10,227 nucleotides of DNA from an uncultured beta proteobacterium (GCA_903835865.1 CAILON010000079.1:1-10227), one strand, 5' to 3'. Shown: positions 1-6,828, counted from the first letter of the stretch. Program-made: numbers and translations. Notes: generated from the sequence alone by a model not told the origin.

Positions 1-7
1 GTTCAAG

Positions 8-34
8 GGAGCAGCTTCGGCTGCTCCTTTTTTT
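8..34 (+). terminator. Intrinsic terminator-like hairpin before or within the 5' end of ntrB
   Basis: The sequence shows a perfect 8-bp GC-rich stem (GGAGCAGC at 8-15, GCTGCTCC at 20-27) closed by a TTCG tetraloop and followed directly by seven T residues (28-34). This is a textbook rho-independent terminator. In many proteobacteria ntrBC lies downstream of glnA, so it could end a glnA transcript, but the upstream gene is outside the window. The ntrB reading frame stays open through the whole hairpin, so the structure could also lie inside the coding region or act as a partial terminator/attenuator ahead of ntrBC. Confidence 0.8.
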
Positions 35-40
35 CCGACA

Positions 41-1108
41 TTGCTAGATCAAATGCCCAATGCCATCGTGGTATTTGAGGCTGAGAGCCAACAATTGGTG
101 TATGTGAATCCGGCCGCTGAGTCAGCTTTGGATCTCTCACGTAAATCACTTGAGGGTCAGTCTGTGCATGATTTGTTTGGTGATAACGATGCCTTGGCCA
201 CCATGATTGATGAGGTCAAGCATGGGCATGCAGCTGCTCAACGGCAAGAAATGGTTTTGCACTCCTTGCCAGGGAGCATTCATCAGGACTCTATTCCTGC
301 ACATGTAGTGGTAGCTCCTTTGGAGGATCCAAGCTTAATCATGATGGAGTGGTTTCCAATTGATCAGCAGTTACGTAGCGAGCGGGATGAACGGGTAACT
401 CAGCAGGTAGAGGCCAATAAGCAGTTAATGCGTAACTTAGCGCATGAAATTAAGAATCCCTTGGGTGGTATACGTGGGGCAGCGCAACTCTTAGAGTTTG
501 AGCTTCCCGAAAAGGGTTTGCGTGAATATACCCAAGTCATCATCAAAGAGTCTGACCGCTTACAAACCTTGGTGGATCGCTTACTAGCACCACATCGCAA
601 GGCACACGTGATGGAATCTTTTAATGTCCATGAGGCCTTAGAGCGGGTGCGCAGTTTAGTCTTGGCTGAGTTCCCTAAAGGACTCAGAATTATTCGCAAC
701 TATGACACCAGCTTGCCAGATGTTCTAGGGGATCGAGAGCAACTCATTCAGGCGGTACTCAATATTGTGCATAACGCAGCGCAAGCGCTTTCTGAGGAAA
801 TTCGCTTAGAAGTTGCTCAGATTGAACTCAAAACTCGCATTGCTAGATCGGTCACGATTGCTAGAAATCGCTATAAGTTAGCGATGGATTTACATGTGAT
901 TGATAACGGACCCGGAATACCAGAAGAAATTATCGAACGTATTTTCTTTCCATTAGTTTCTGGTAGAGAGGGCGGCAGTGGTTTAGGTCTCACCCTAGCG
1001 CAAACCTTTGTTCAGCAACACCAGGGTTTTATTGCATGCGATAGCCATCCTGGACGTACCGATTTTCATATTCAAATTCCATACCGTAGGCAGGAGAAAA
1101 CATCATGA
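41..1108 (+). CDS. glnL: Nitrogen regulation sensor histidine kinase NtrB (GlnL)
   Basis: This is the sensor kinase of the nitrogen two-component system. It phosphorylates or dephosphorylates NtrC, in known systems under control of PII (GlnB). It is cytoplasmic, with no membrane segments. A PAS-like domain spans about residues 1-105. The H-box (AHEIKNPLGG) has the phospho-acceptor at His135. The N-box (NIVHNAAQAL) has Asn245. The G1 box is DNGPGIP (288-294), an F-box motif follows (IFFPL), and the G2 box is GGSGLGLTLA (311-320). All ATP-binding and transfer residues are present. The 355-residue length is normal for the family. The start is uncertain: TTG at 41 and the in-frame ATG at 53 both lack a Shine-Dalgarno sequence. 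The frame stays open to the left edge without another start codon, and the upstream codons (FFPTLLDQMP) resemble the N-terminus of other betaproteobacterial NtrB proteins, so the gene may begin before base 1. It overlaps ntrC by four bases (ATGA). Confidence 0.93.
   Translation: MLDQMPNAIVVFEAESQQLVYVNPAAESALDLSRKSLEGQSVHDLFGDNDALATMIDEVKHGHAAAQRQEMVLHSLPGSIHQDSIPAHVVVAPLEDPSLIMMEWFPIDQQLRSERDERVTQQVEANKQLMRNLAHEIKNPLGGIRGAAQLLEFELPEKGLREYTQVIIKESDRLQTLVDRLLAPHRKAHVMESFNVHEALERVRSLVLAEFPKGLRIIRNYDTSLPDVLGDREQLIQAVLNIVHNAAQALSEEIRLEVAQIELKTRIARSVTIARNRYKLAMDLHVIDNGPGIPEEIIERIFFPLVSGREGGSGLGLTLAQTFVQQHQGFIACDSHPGRTDFHIQIPYRRQEKTS
1092..1096 (+). promoter_or_regulatory. Ribosome binding site of ntrC
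   Basis: AGGAG lies eight bases before the ATG at 1105, inside the last codons of ntrB. It supports that start and indicates that ntrC is translated efficiently even though its start overlaps the ntrB stop codon. Confidence 0.7.
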
Positions 1109-2556
1109 AACCAATTTGGATCGTCGACGATGATCAATCTATTCGTTGGGTTTTAGAAAAAGCCTTAGCGCGTGAAAATATTCCGCATAAGAGCTTTTCT
1201 AATCCGAATGATGTCCTCAATGCCTTAGAAAAAGAGACTCCTCAAGTGTTGATCTCGGATATTCGTATGCCGCGAGGCAATGGCTTGGATCTTTTGCAGC
1301 ATGTGAAGGCTAGTCATCCTAATTTACCAGTCATCATCATGACGGCCTATTCGGATTTGGATTCGGCAGTTTCCTCTTTTCAAGGGGGCGCTTTTGAATA
1401 CCTGACAAAACCTTTTGACGTCGATAAGGCAATTGAATTAATTCGTCGCGCGGTTGAGCAAGGAATTCGAAACGATTCTGGCTCCAAAGAGGCTGCCGGC
1501 TGGAGGCAGGATGCCAGTGAGATTATTGGTCAAGCACCAGCAATGCAAGAAATTTTCCGCGCGATTGGACGCTTAGCGCAGTCTCATGCGACCGTGCTCA
1601 TTACGGGTGAGTCTGGTACGGGCAAGGAGTTGGTTGCACATGCTTTGCATAAACATAGCCCACGCGCTAAGGGACCTTTTGTTTCTTTAAGCACTTCAGC
1701 GGTACCAAAAGATTTATTAGAGTCTGAACTCTTTGGTCATGAGCGCGGCGCTTTCCCTGGTGCATTGACTTTACGTCGTGGTCGTTTTGAGCAAGCCGAC
1801 GGAGGCACATTATTCCTAGGTGAGATTGGTGATCTACCATTTGATTTGCAAACCAGATTATTGCGGGTTCTGTCTGACGGACATTTTTATCGTATTGGCG
1901 GCCAAGATCCCATCAAGGCTAATGTGCGCATCATTGCCTCAACGCATCAAAACCTAGAAGCGCGAGTAGCTTCAGGCTTATTCCGCGAGGACTTATTGCA
2001 TCGTTTGAATGTCATCCGTCTGCGTATGCCATCCTTGCGTGAGCGTAGTGAAGATATACCCGTTTTGGCGCGACACTTTATGCTCATTTGCGCCAAGTCT
2101 TTAAATGTGGAACCCAAGAAGCTATCTGATGAGGTTCTTAAAGAGATGAGTACGATGCCGTTCCCAGGCAATGTTCGTCAATTAGAGAACTTATGTCATT
2201 GGCTTACTGTAATGACACCAGCCAATGTGATTGGGGTAAGTGATTTGCCCGCCGATATTGTTGCTGAAGCCAGTGCATCACCGGTAATATTGCATGGTGA
2301 GTCCTCCCCAGTGAATCCCATTGGCGCTAAATCAGCAACTGGAGATTGGGAAAGTGGTTTAGGGCGTTTAGCCGTTAAGATGCTTCAAGATGGCGATAAA
2401 GAGGTTTACGATGCGCTTTGTGCTCGCTTTGAAAAAGCAGTGTTACAAGCTGCGCTTGAAGTAACTCGTGGCCGTCGTGTCGAGGCCGCCCAACGTTTAG
2501 GCATTGGACGCAATACGATTACGCGTAAGTTACAGGAACTGGGTATAGATGACTGA
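1105..2556 (+). CDS. glnG: NtrC-type nitrogen response regulator with altered GAFTGA and Walker B motifs
   Basis: This is the partner of NtrB, with receiver, AAA+ and Fis-type DNA-binding domains. The receiver (1-120) has acidic pocket residues Asp8-10, phospho-acceptor Asp52 (SDIRMP), Thr80 and Lys102. The AAA+ domain (about 142-370) has an intact Walker A (GESGTGKE, 168-175), the putative arginine finger region (FREDLLHRLNV, 293-303) and sensor II (FPGNVRQLEN). A linker leads to a helix-turn-helix at about 445-480 (AAQRLGIGRNTITRKL). Two hallmark residues differ from classical NtrC. The sigma-54-contacting loop is GAFPGA (215-220, Pro218 for Thr), and Walker B is TLFLGE instead of TLFLDE (Gly239 for Asp). 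The usual LNT motif ahead of them is LST (Ser196). The flanking sequence is otherwise typical. From family knowledge these residues are needed for sigma-54 remodelling and Mg-ATP hydrolysis, so the protein probably does not activate sigma-54 in the usual way. Assignment as NtrC is secure; mechanism is inference. Confidence 0.94.
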   Translation: MKPIWIVDDDQSIRWVLEKALARENIPHKSFSNPNDVLNALEKETPQVLISDIRMPRGNGLDLLQHVKASHPNLPVIIMTAYSDLDSAVSSFQGGAFEYLTKPFDVDKAIELIRRAVEQGIRNDSGSKEAAGWRQDASEIIGQAPAMQEIFRAIGRLAQSHATVLITGESGTGKELVAHALHKHSPRAKGPFVSLSTSAVPKDLLESELFGHERGAFPGALTLRRGRFEQADGGTLFLGEIGDLPFDLQTRLLRVLSDGHFYRIGGQDPIKANVRIIASTHQNLEARVASGLFREDLLHRLNVIRLRMPSLRERSEDIPVLARHFMLICAKSLNVEPKKLSDEVLKEMSTMPFPGNVRQLENLCHWLTVMTPANVIGVSDLPADIVAEASASPVILHGESSPVNPIGAKSATGDWESGLGRLAVKMLQDGDKEVYDALCARFEKAVLQAALEVTRGRRVEAAQRLGIGRNTITRKLQELGIDD

Positions 2557-3394
2557 TTTTGTCCGAATCGCGGCGTGGAACGTGAACTCCTTAAAGGTTC
2601 GCCTTCCACACGTACTTCGTTGGTTGCAAGATCAAGAGCGAGCCAAGAAGCCTATTGATGCACTTTGTTTACAAGAGCTCAAGTTAACAGATGATAAATA
2701 TCCTCATAAGGAGTTAGAGGAGGCTGGTTATTTGAGCTTAGCTGCTGGCCAAAAAACCTATAACGGCGTTGCTATCATTGTGCGCAAGGCTGCTTTAGCG
2801 CCGATAGCAAGCGACTTAGAAACGACCTTTTTAAAGCCCATTCGCAATATTCCCGGTAATGAAGATGAGCAACAGCGCATCTTGGCGGCTACCGTTTGTT
2901 TCAGTGGAATGCAGCCCATGCGTTTAGTTTCTGCCTACTTTCCCAATGGCCAATCACCCGATAGCGATAAATTTATTTATAAGCTGGGCTGGCTCAAGGC
3001 TTTGCAAACATGGTTGAGTGGGGAGTTAGATCAGCACCCTCAACTGGCATTGCTGGGCGATTTCAATATTGCTCCGGCTGATGCAGATGTCCACGATCCC
3101 AAGGCTTGGGAGGGTCAGAACCTTGTTTCACCACCAGAAAGATGCGCTTTTCAAGAATTACTAGGGCTCGGGCTGCACGATTCCTTTAGGATGTTTGAGC
3201 AAGCACCCAAAACATTTAGCTGGTGGGATTACCGAATGATGGGCTTTAGAAGAAATGCTGGTATGCGCATTGACCATATTTTGCTCAGTAAGTCTTTGCA
3301 AGATAAATGCAGTTCAAGTATTGTTGATAAAGAGCCTCGAACATGGGAGCAGCCATCAGATCACGCCCCTGTAATCGCCACTATTCAGAAGTAA
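2549..3394 (+). CDS. xth: Exodeoxyribonuclease III (AP endonuclease family 1)
   Basis: Cytoplasmic Mg-dependent nuclease of the endonuclease/exonuclease/phosphatase fold. It cleaves DNA at abasic sites and removes 3' blocking groups or nucleotides in base excision repair. The family's active-site residues are visible in order: Asn11 (WNVNSL), Glu43 (LQELK), Tyr130 (SAYFPNG), Asp171 and Asn173 (GDFNIAP), the WWDYR motif (225-229), Asp242 (RIDHIL), and Asp271-His272 (PSDHAPV). The length of 281 residues is close to that of XthA proteins. Its ATG overlaps the end of ntrC by eight bases. A weak AGGA lies 11 bases upstream, so translation is probably coupled to ntrC. It is therefore expected to be co-transcribed with the nitrogen regulators. 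Nothing in the protein looks damaged. Confidence 0.95.
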   Translation: MTDFVRIAAWNVNSLKVRLPHVLRWLQDQERAKKPIDALCLQELKLTDDKYPHKELEEAGYLSLAAGQKTYNGVAIIVRKAALAPIASDLETTFLKPIRNIPGNEDEQQRILAATVCFSGMQPMRLVSAYFPNGQSPDSDKFIYKLGWLKALQTWLSGELDQHPQLALLGDFNIAPADADVHDPKAWEGQNLVSPPERCAFQELLGLGLHDSFRMFEQAPKTFSWWDYRMMGFRRNAGMRIDHILLSKSLQDKCSSSIVDKEPRTWEQPSDHAPVIATIQK

Positions 3395-3423
3395 TTTTCG
3401 ATTAACTTGAAAGCGAAACCATC

Positions 3424-3885
3424 ATGAAATCATGCAAAAAAGTAGCCGCAACCTTTCTCACCCTCATATCGGTTAATGCTTTAGCGCTTACGCATCTGGA
3501 TGGTAAGGTGCCTTATGAGGATATCGAGGCCACACCGATCACAATCGTGGGCGCGCCTAAGACAACATTGGGACAAGATTTCAAATATCCAGCAGGGCAA
3601 CCACTCATTGAAGCTTTTAACATTGATATCCCAGTAGGTAAGCAAACTAATCTTCATAAGCATTTGGTGCCGCTTTATATTTACGTGGTGTCTGGGGATT
3701 TGGAAGTAGATTACGGTAGTAAGGGCAAAAAAATCTATAAACCTGGTACATCGTATGTAGAGGCAATTGATTGGTGCCATATTGGCAAGGTAGCCGGTAA
3801 AAAGCCGGTCAAGGTTATTGGTGTTTACATGGGCGAGAAAACGCCCGATCAAATTAAGCCTACTGCTTGCACCCAGCCAAACTAA
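3424..3885 (+). CDS. Small exported cupin-domain protein
   Basis: A 153-residue protein with a Sec-type signal peptide: Lys-rich start (MKSCKKV), hydrophobic core to about residue 19, and likely cleavage after ALA at about 22. The mature part fits a single cupin barrel. PVGKQTNLHKHLVPLYIYVV resembles cupin motif 1 with His78 and His80 as metal ligands, then SGDLEVDYG. Motif 2 reads PGTSYVEAIDWCHIG with His119. The glutamate usually found four residues after the second histidine is leucine (Leu84), so a three-His or altered metal site is likely. Cys118 and Cys149 could form a disulfide in the periplasm. It lies 29 bases after xth on the same strand with no clear ribosome binding site, so it may be read through from the xth operon. 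The substrate and role are unknown; a binding protein or small-molecule enzyme are both possible. Confidence 0.8.
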   Translation: MKSCKKVAATFLTLISVNALALTHLDGKVPYEDIEATPITIVGAPKTTLGQDFKYPAGQPLIEAFNIDIPVGKQTNLHKHLVPLYIYVVSGDLEVDYGSKGKKIYKPGTSYVEAIDWCHIGKVAGKKPVKVIGVYMGEKTPDQIKPTACTQPN

Positions 3886-3889
3886 GTAT

Positions 3890-4198
3890 TTAAGGTTGGC
3901 TTGGATAAGGCCATTGCTTGAGCATGGCATCAAATACCAAGGATGCAAAAGACTCCTGATGGCGTTTAGGATTTTTCTGAATATAGTCGCTAATCATTTG
4001 AATGCGTTCAATAGTGCTTACTGTTGAGGGTATAGAAATTTTTTGATCATAACTAGCATCATCCTCAACACCAAAAATAATTCCCAAGATTAAGCCAGCT
4101 TCAAATGTCGAGTGTTGAGAATTCTTTAAGAATGCTAGGCAGTGTTGATTCAAGGTGCCGGCGGTAAGATCTCGTATTACTTGCTCTAAATCTGGCAT
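3890..4198 (-). CDS. Small Rap1a/Tai-like protein without signal peptide (hypothetical)
   Basis: A 102-residue protein encoded opposite to its neighbours. It shows no signal peptide and no membrane segment. The pattern AGLILGIIFGVEDD (34-47), followed by IPSTVSTIERIQMISDYI and then KNP...ASLVFDAMLKQWPYP, resembles the Rap1a/Tai domain (type VI secretion immunity proteins and relatives), whose consensus runs GYIxGxxD, CLPxGVTxxQ, hPexxxxxAxxLVxxALxxxWPC. This match is by eye. The cysteines commonly found in that family before the LP and after the final WP are absent here (SIP and WPYP), which fits a cytoplasmic location. In-frame extension upstream is blocked by a stop five codons before the ATG. 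No Shine-Dalgarno sequence is visible. The gene converges with the cupin gene (4 bases between stop codons) and diverges from the ferritin-like gene. Coding status is likely; function is unknown. Confidence 0.6.
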   Translation of the reverse strand: MPDLEQVIRDLTAGTLNQHCLAFLKNSQHSTFEAGLILGIIFGVEDDASYDQKISIPSTVSTIERIQMISDYIQKNPKRHQESFASLVFDAMLKQWPYPSQP

Positions 4199-4205
4199 AT
4201 GATGT

Positions 4206-4233
4206 TTGAATCAATAGGTAGCAGAAGATTCAA
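4206..4233. promoter_or_regulatory. Inverted repeat in divergent spacer, possible operator
   Basis: TTGAATC (4206-4212) and GATTCAA (4227-4233) form a perfect 7+7 inverted repeat with 14 bases between. Half-site centres are 21 bases apart, two helical turns, as expected for a dimeric regulator. It lies in the 69-base AT-rich spacer between two divergent genes, where both promoters must sit. A repeat of this length can occur by chance in such a spacer. No regulator is known for it. Confidence 0.3.
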
Positions 4234-4267
4234 TATTAACCGCAATAAACCTAAGCGCTTAAGTTAA

Positions 4268-5518
4268 ATGAAAACCAAGCAAAATCTTATAAAAGACCGC
4301 GAAGAACTCTTATTTTTGCTGACGGAAGCTGCAGAGTTGGAGCACACCGCAATGTGCTCTTATTTATACGCCGCCATGAGCTTAAAGCGGTCTACTGAAG
4401 AAGGGGTTACTGAGCCAGAGCTAGTTAAGATTGAAGAATGGCGTAAGCAAATCAGAGTTGTGGCTATACAAGAAATGCGGCACTTAAATTTAGTCAATAA
4501 TTTACTAGCTGTATTTGGTTCCGCTCCTCACTTCTTCCGAGCCAATTTTCCAGTTCCCGCAGGGAGATTTCCAGCGAACTTAGAATTTGAGCTTACACCT
4601 TTTAGTGAGTCGACCATTCAACATTTCATGATGATTGAGAGGCCGCTAGAAGTGAATATTTTAGATGGTACTGCTTTTCGTCACTTGCAGCACTACCATC
4701 GAGAAATTCAAGAGGAATTCTTTTCCCCTATGGCTTTTGATTATCCAACGGTAGGCCATCTTTATCACAAGATTGCAAATGGTATTGATTCCTTAGTTGA
4801 AAAATTAGGACATGAGACTCTTTTTATTGGTCATCCAGATGCGCAAGTAGGAGGCAGTTTATTTCCTTTACCTGGTTTATTTTCTGTCACTGACATTGCT
4901 TCTGCTCATCGGGCAATTGAAAGCATTGTATTTGAGGGTGAAGGGGCGCCGGGGCATTCAGAGGATTCTCATTTTTCACGGTTTGAAACTATTGCAAAGG
5001 AACTCAAGGAGCTCAAAACAGCAAGACCTGATTTTGAGCCCGCAAGATTGACGGCAGTCAATCCAATCCTAGGAAACTCCTATGGGAAGAGTAGACAAGA
5101 AACAAACGTTACACATCCATTAGCTATGCGAGTAGTTGATCTGGGGAATTGTCTTTACACACTGATGTTGCGAACCTTTACACAAGTATTTTCCCCCAAC
5201 CCTTTTCAGCAACATATCAGAACGGAAATGGCTCAGGCTGCTGCCAAAATTATGTATACCCTAATGTCTATCGCAGATGCTGCAACTACATTGCCCATTA
5301 AGAAGGAGGGGGGGAAGGTAAGAGCTTGTATTGGATTTGAAATAGTAGGCTCAATTACTCAGTTATCTCATCATAGCGCTTGCGAAGTCATTAGCGAGCG
5401 TGCATTTGAACTTGTATCAGCGATTCGCCTGTTAGAAAAAGAAATCGCTTTACCTGGCGTAGCTGATAGTCTCGAGTCGGTTGCTCAAAATCTAAAGACG
5501 TTACGACCTGCCGTATAA
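4268..5518 (+). CDS. Standalone ferritin-like protein related to the C-terminal part of VioB (iminophenyl-pyruvate dimer synthase-like)
   Basis: A 416-residue soluble protein matching, by eye, the ferritin-like domain family found in VioB/RebD-type enzymes. The first half is a four-helix-bundle-like domain: LLTEAAELEHTAMCSYLYAA (18-37) carries Glu23, Glu25 and His26; AIQEMRHLNLVNNLL (66-80) carries the ExxH pair Glu69 and His72; MIERP has Glu124; VGHLYHKI has His164 and His167. A later GEGAPG (224-229) and SHFSRFETI (234-242, His235) are typical of the family. These acidic and histidine residues are candidate di-iron ligands. The C-terminal part (about 285-416) is helical and resembles the distal segment of VioB. 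VioB itself is about 1000 residues and dimerises indole-pyruvate imine; here the large N-terminal catalytic part is missing and no VioA-like oxidase is nearby. The chemistry is therefore unknown. No clear ribosome binding site precedes the ATG. It converges with the permease gene across an 8-base gap. Confidence 0.8.
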   Translation: MKTKQNLIKDREELLFLLTEAAELEHTAMCSYLYAAMSLKRSTEEGVTEPELVKIEEWRKQIRVVAIQEMRHLNLVNNLLAVFGSAPHFFRANFPVPAGRFPANLEFELTPFSESTIQHFMMIERPLEVNILDGTAFRHLQHYHREIQEEFFSPMAFDYPTVGHLYHKIANGIDSLVEKLGHETLFIGHPDAQVGGSLFPLPGLFSVTDIASAHRAIESIVFEGEGAPGHSEDSHFSRFETIAKELKELKTARPDFEPARLTAVNPILGNSYGKSRQETNVTHPLAMRVVDLGNCLYTLMLRTFTQVFSPNPFQQHIRTEMAQAAAKIMYTLMSIADAATTLPIKKEGGKVRACIGFEIVGSITQLSHHSACEVISERAFELVSAIRLLEKEIALPGVADSLESVAQNLKTLRPAV

Positions 5519-5526
5519 ATAACACT

Positions 5527-6828
5527 TTATTGTTTTGCTGCTTTTGTAAAGTGGTAGCTTAGCTGTAAGCCAAAGGTAGCCAATAAACCAATAATAAGAG
5601 CTATATTCCCAGAGGGATTTGACTTTAGTCCATCGATAAATAGAAATATAAATAGAGATACATTAATAATCACTCCACACCATAGAATCCAAGCATGAGT
5701 ACCAGTTTGTTGGCGAATTCGTAAGTGCCCAAAAGTCATGACGGCAAAGAGAATTAAAAAAGCCATACTGGCCATTTTTCCAACGATCTCAAGAGGAAAT
5801 CCCAACACCAAGCCAATTACGATGATTGCGGAAATGAGTAAGGGTCTAATCTGACCTTCCCCAATTAGCTTTCCGAGCCATTGACTTTTAGGATGCGCAT
5901 CTACAACAACACCTAGCACCTTGGATGCAGTAAAAATAGTGGCATTGACTGCTGCTGCAGAAGCCAGTAAAGCAGCCAGTCCAATGACAATAAATCCTGA
6001 ATCACCAGCGATCAGCTTAGCGGATATCCCCAGCATATTTCCTGGATTAGTCTGAATTAAGGAAATGGGCGTTAGCTGGATTGCAATCCAACTAACCAAA
6101 ACATAAAGACATACGATCAAAAGGGTGGCAATTATCATTGCTCGGGGTATCGTTTTTTTGGGATCAGTCATGGAGCCTGCTGCGCTACTCACTACTGCAA
6201 ATCCTTGGTAGTTGACATATAGCATTCCAGTGGCAATTGCGATGCCTTCAAACGAGCCACCCAACAAAGTCACATTAGAAAAATTAATCTGGGCCATGCC
6301 AATACCGCTAAATCCTAGAAGCGCCAGAAATACCAGACCAATTGCTATGGAGCCTGCTATACCCACTATGCGCGCGCCGAGTAGATTTAATAGTGAAAAA
6401 ATCAACACTAGTGCAGCCCCAATCAATTTCAAATCTAAAGGGGTAAAGAAATTACCAGTTAATACAGTGATAAATTCTGTAAATCCTGAGGCATATAGTG
6501 CAGTAGAAATTAAAAATCCAAGATAGAAGAATAAATTCATCCAGCCAGCAATAAAGCCATCACCATATACTGTGACGATATATCCAGCGGGGCCACCTTT
6601 TGCAGGAAAGGCGGCGCTAATTTTTGCGCAAGAATATACGGTAAAAAATACTGCTACACCTGCTAATAAAAAAGGGAAGGGAAAATGAGTCCCTGCTGTT
6701 AGAAAGGCAAACCCTAAAACTGTAAAGAGTCCCGAGCCCATCATGCCGCTTAAGCTCATGGTAGTCGCAGATAACAAACCAATATTTTCTGAGGCCTGTG
6801 AGCTAGTGGCCGAAGTGGTATTCATCAT
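5527..6828 (-). CDS. APC-superfamily amino acid permease
   Basis: An inner-membrane secondary transporter of 433 residues with about 12 predicted membrane segments. Helix 1 contains the substrate-binding unwound motif GSGLF (31-35). The loop after helix 2 carries FPAKGGPAGY (74-83), characteristic of the amino acid/polyamine/organocation superfamily. Helix 6 contains the region GMLYVNYQGF, followed by MTDPKKTIPRAM, another conserved stretch of the family. Specificity cannot be read from the sequence, and no pathway genes adjoin it that would reveal the substrate. Two tandem ATG codons start the frame (6828 and 6825). AAGGA directly abuts the first, so the second may be the better start. It lies 77 bases after prlC on the same strand and may be co-transcribed or use its own promoter. 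It converges with the ferritin-like gene. Confidence 0.88.
   Translation of the reverse strand: MMNTTSATSSQASENIGLLSATTMSLSGMMGSGLFTVLGFAFLTAGTHFPFPFLLAGVAVFFTVYSCAKISAAFPAKGGPAGYIVTVYGDGFIAGWMNLFFYLGFLISTALYASGFTEFITVLTGNFFTPLDLKLIGAALVLIFSLLNLLGARIVGIAGSIAIGLVFLALLGFSGIGMAQINFSNVTLLGGSFEGIAIATGMLYVNYQGFAVVSSAAGSMTDPKKTIPRAMIIATLLIVCLYVLVSWIAIQLTPISLIQTNPGNMLGISAKLIAGDSGFIVIGLAALLASAAAVNATIFTASKVLGVVVDAHPKSQWLGKLIGEGQIRPLLISAIIVIGLVLGFPLEIVGKMASMAFLILFAVMTFGHLRIRQQTGTHAWILWCGVIINVSLFIFLFIDGLKSNPSGNIALIIGLLATFGLQLSYHFTKAAKQ

Noticed and set aside
39..850. 12-base repeat CATTGCTAGATC near 39 and again near 839, both in ntrB
   Set aside because: Only two copies, both within the same frame, with no associated structure; most likely chance.
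3875..3901. Inverted repeat AGCCAA / TTGGCT spanning the convergent stop codons of the cupin and Rap1a-like genes
   Set aside because: Only six base pairs with a 15-base loop and no T-run on either strand; too weak to call a terminator.
3481..3948. 155-codon open frame on the - strand opposite the cupin gene
   Set aside because: It lies antisense over the well-supported cupin gene and has no recognisable domain; it is a shadow frame.
4200..4266. Signal-peptide-like hydrophobic stretch (LKRLGLLRLILNLLLP) on the - strand upstream of the Rap1a-like ORF in another frame
   Set aside because: It would require a frameshift to join the ORF, it has no ATG, and the spacer is AT-rich, so a Leu/Ile-rich frame is expected by chance.
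5523..5553. Inverted repeat CACTTTA / TAAAGTG between the ferritin-like and permease genes
   Set aside because: The stem is AT-rich with a 17-base loop and no proper T-tract, and most of it lies in the permease coding sequence.
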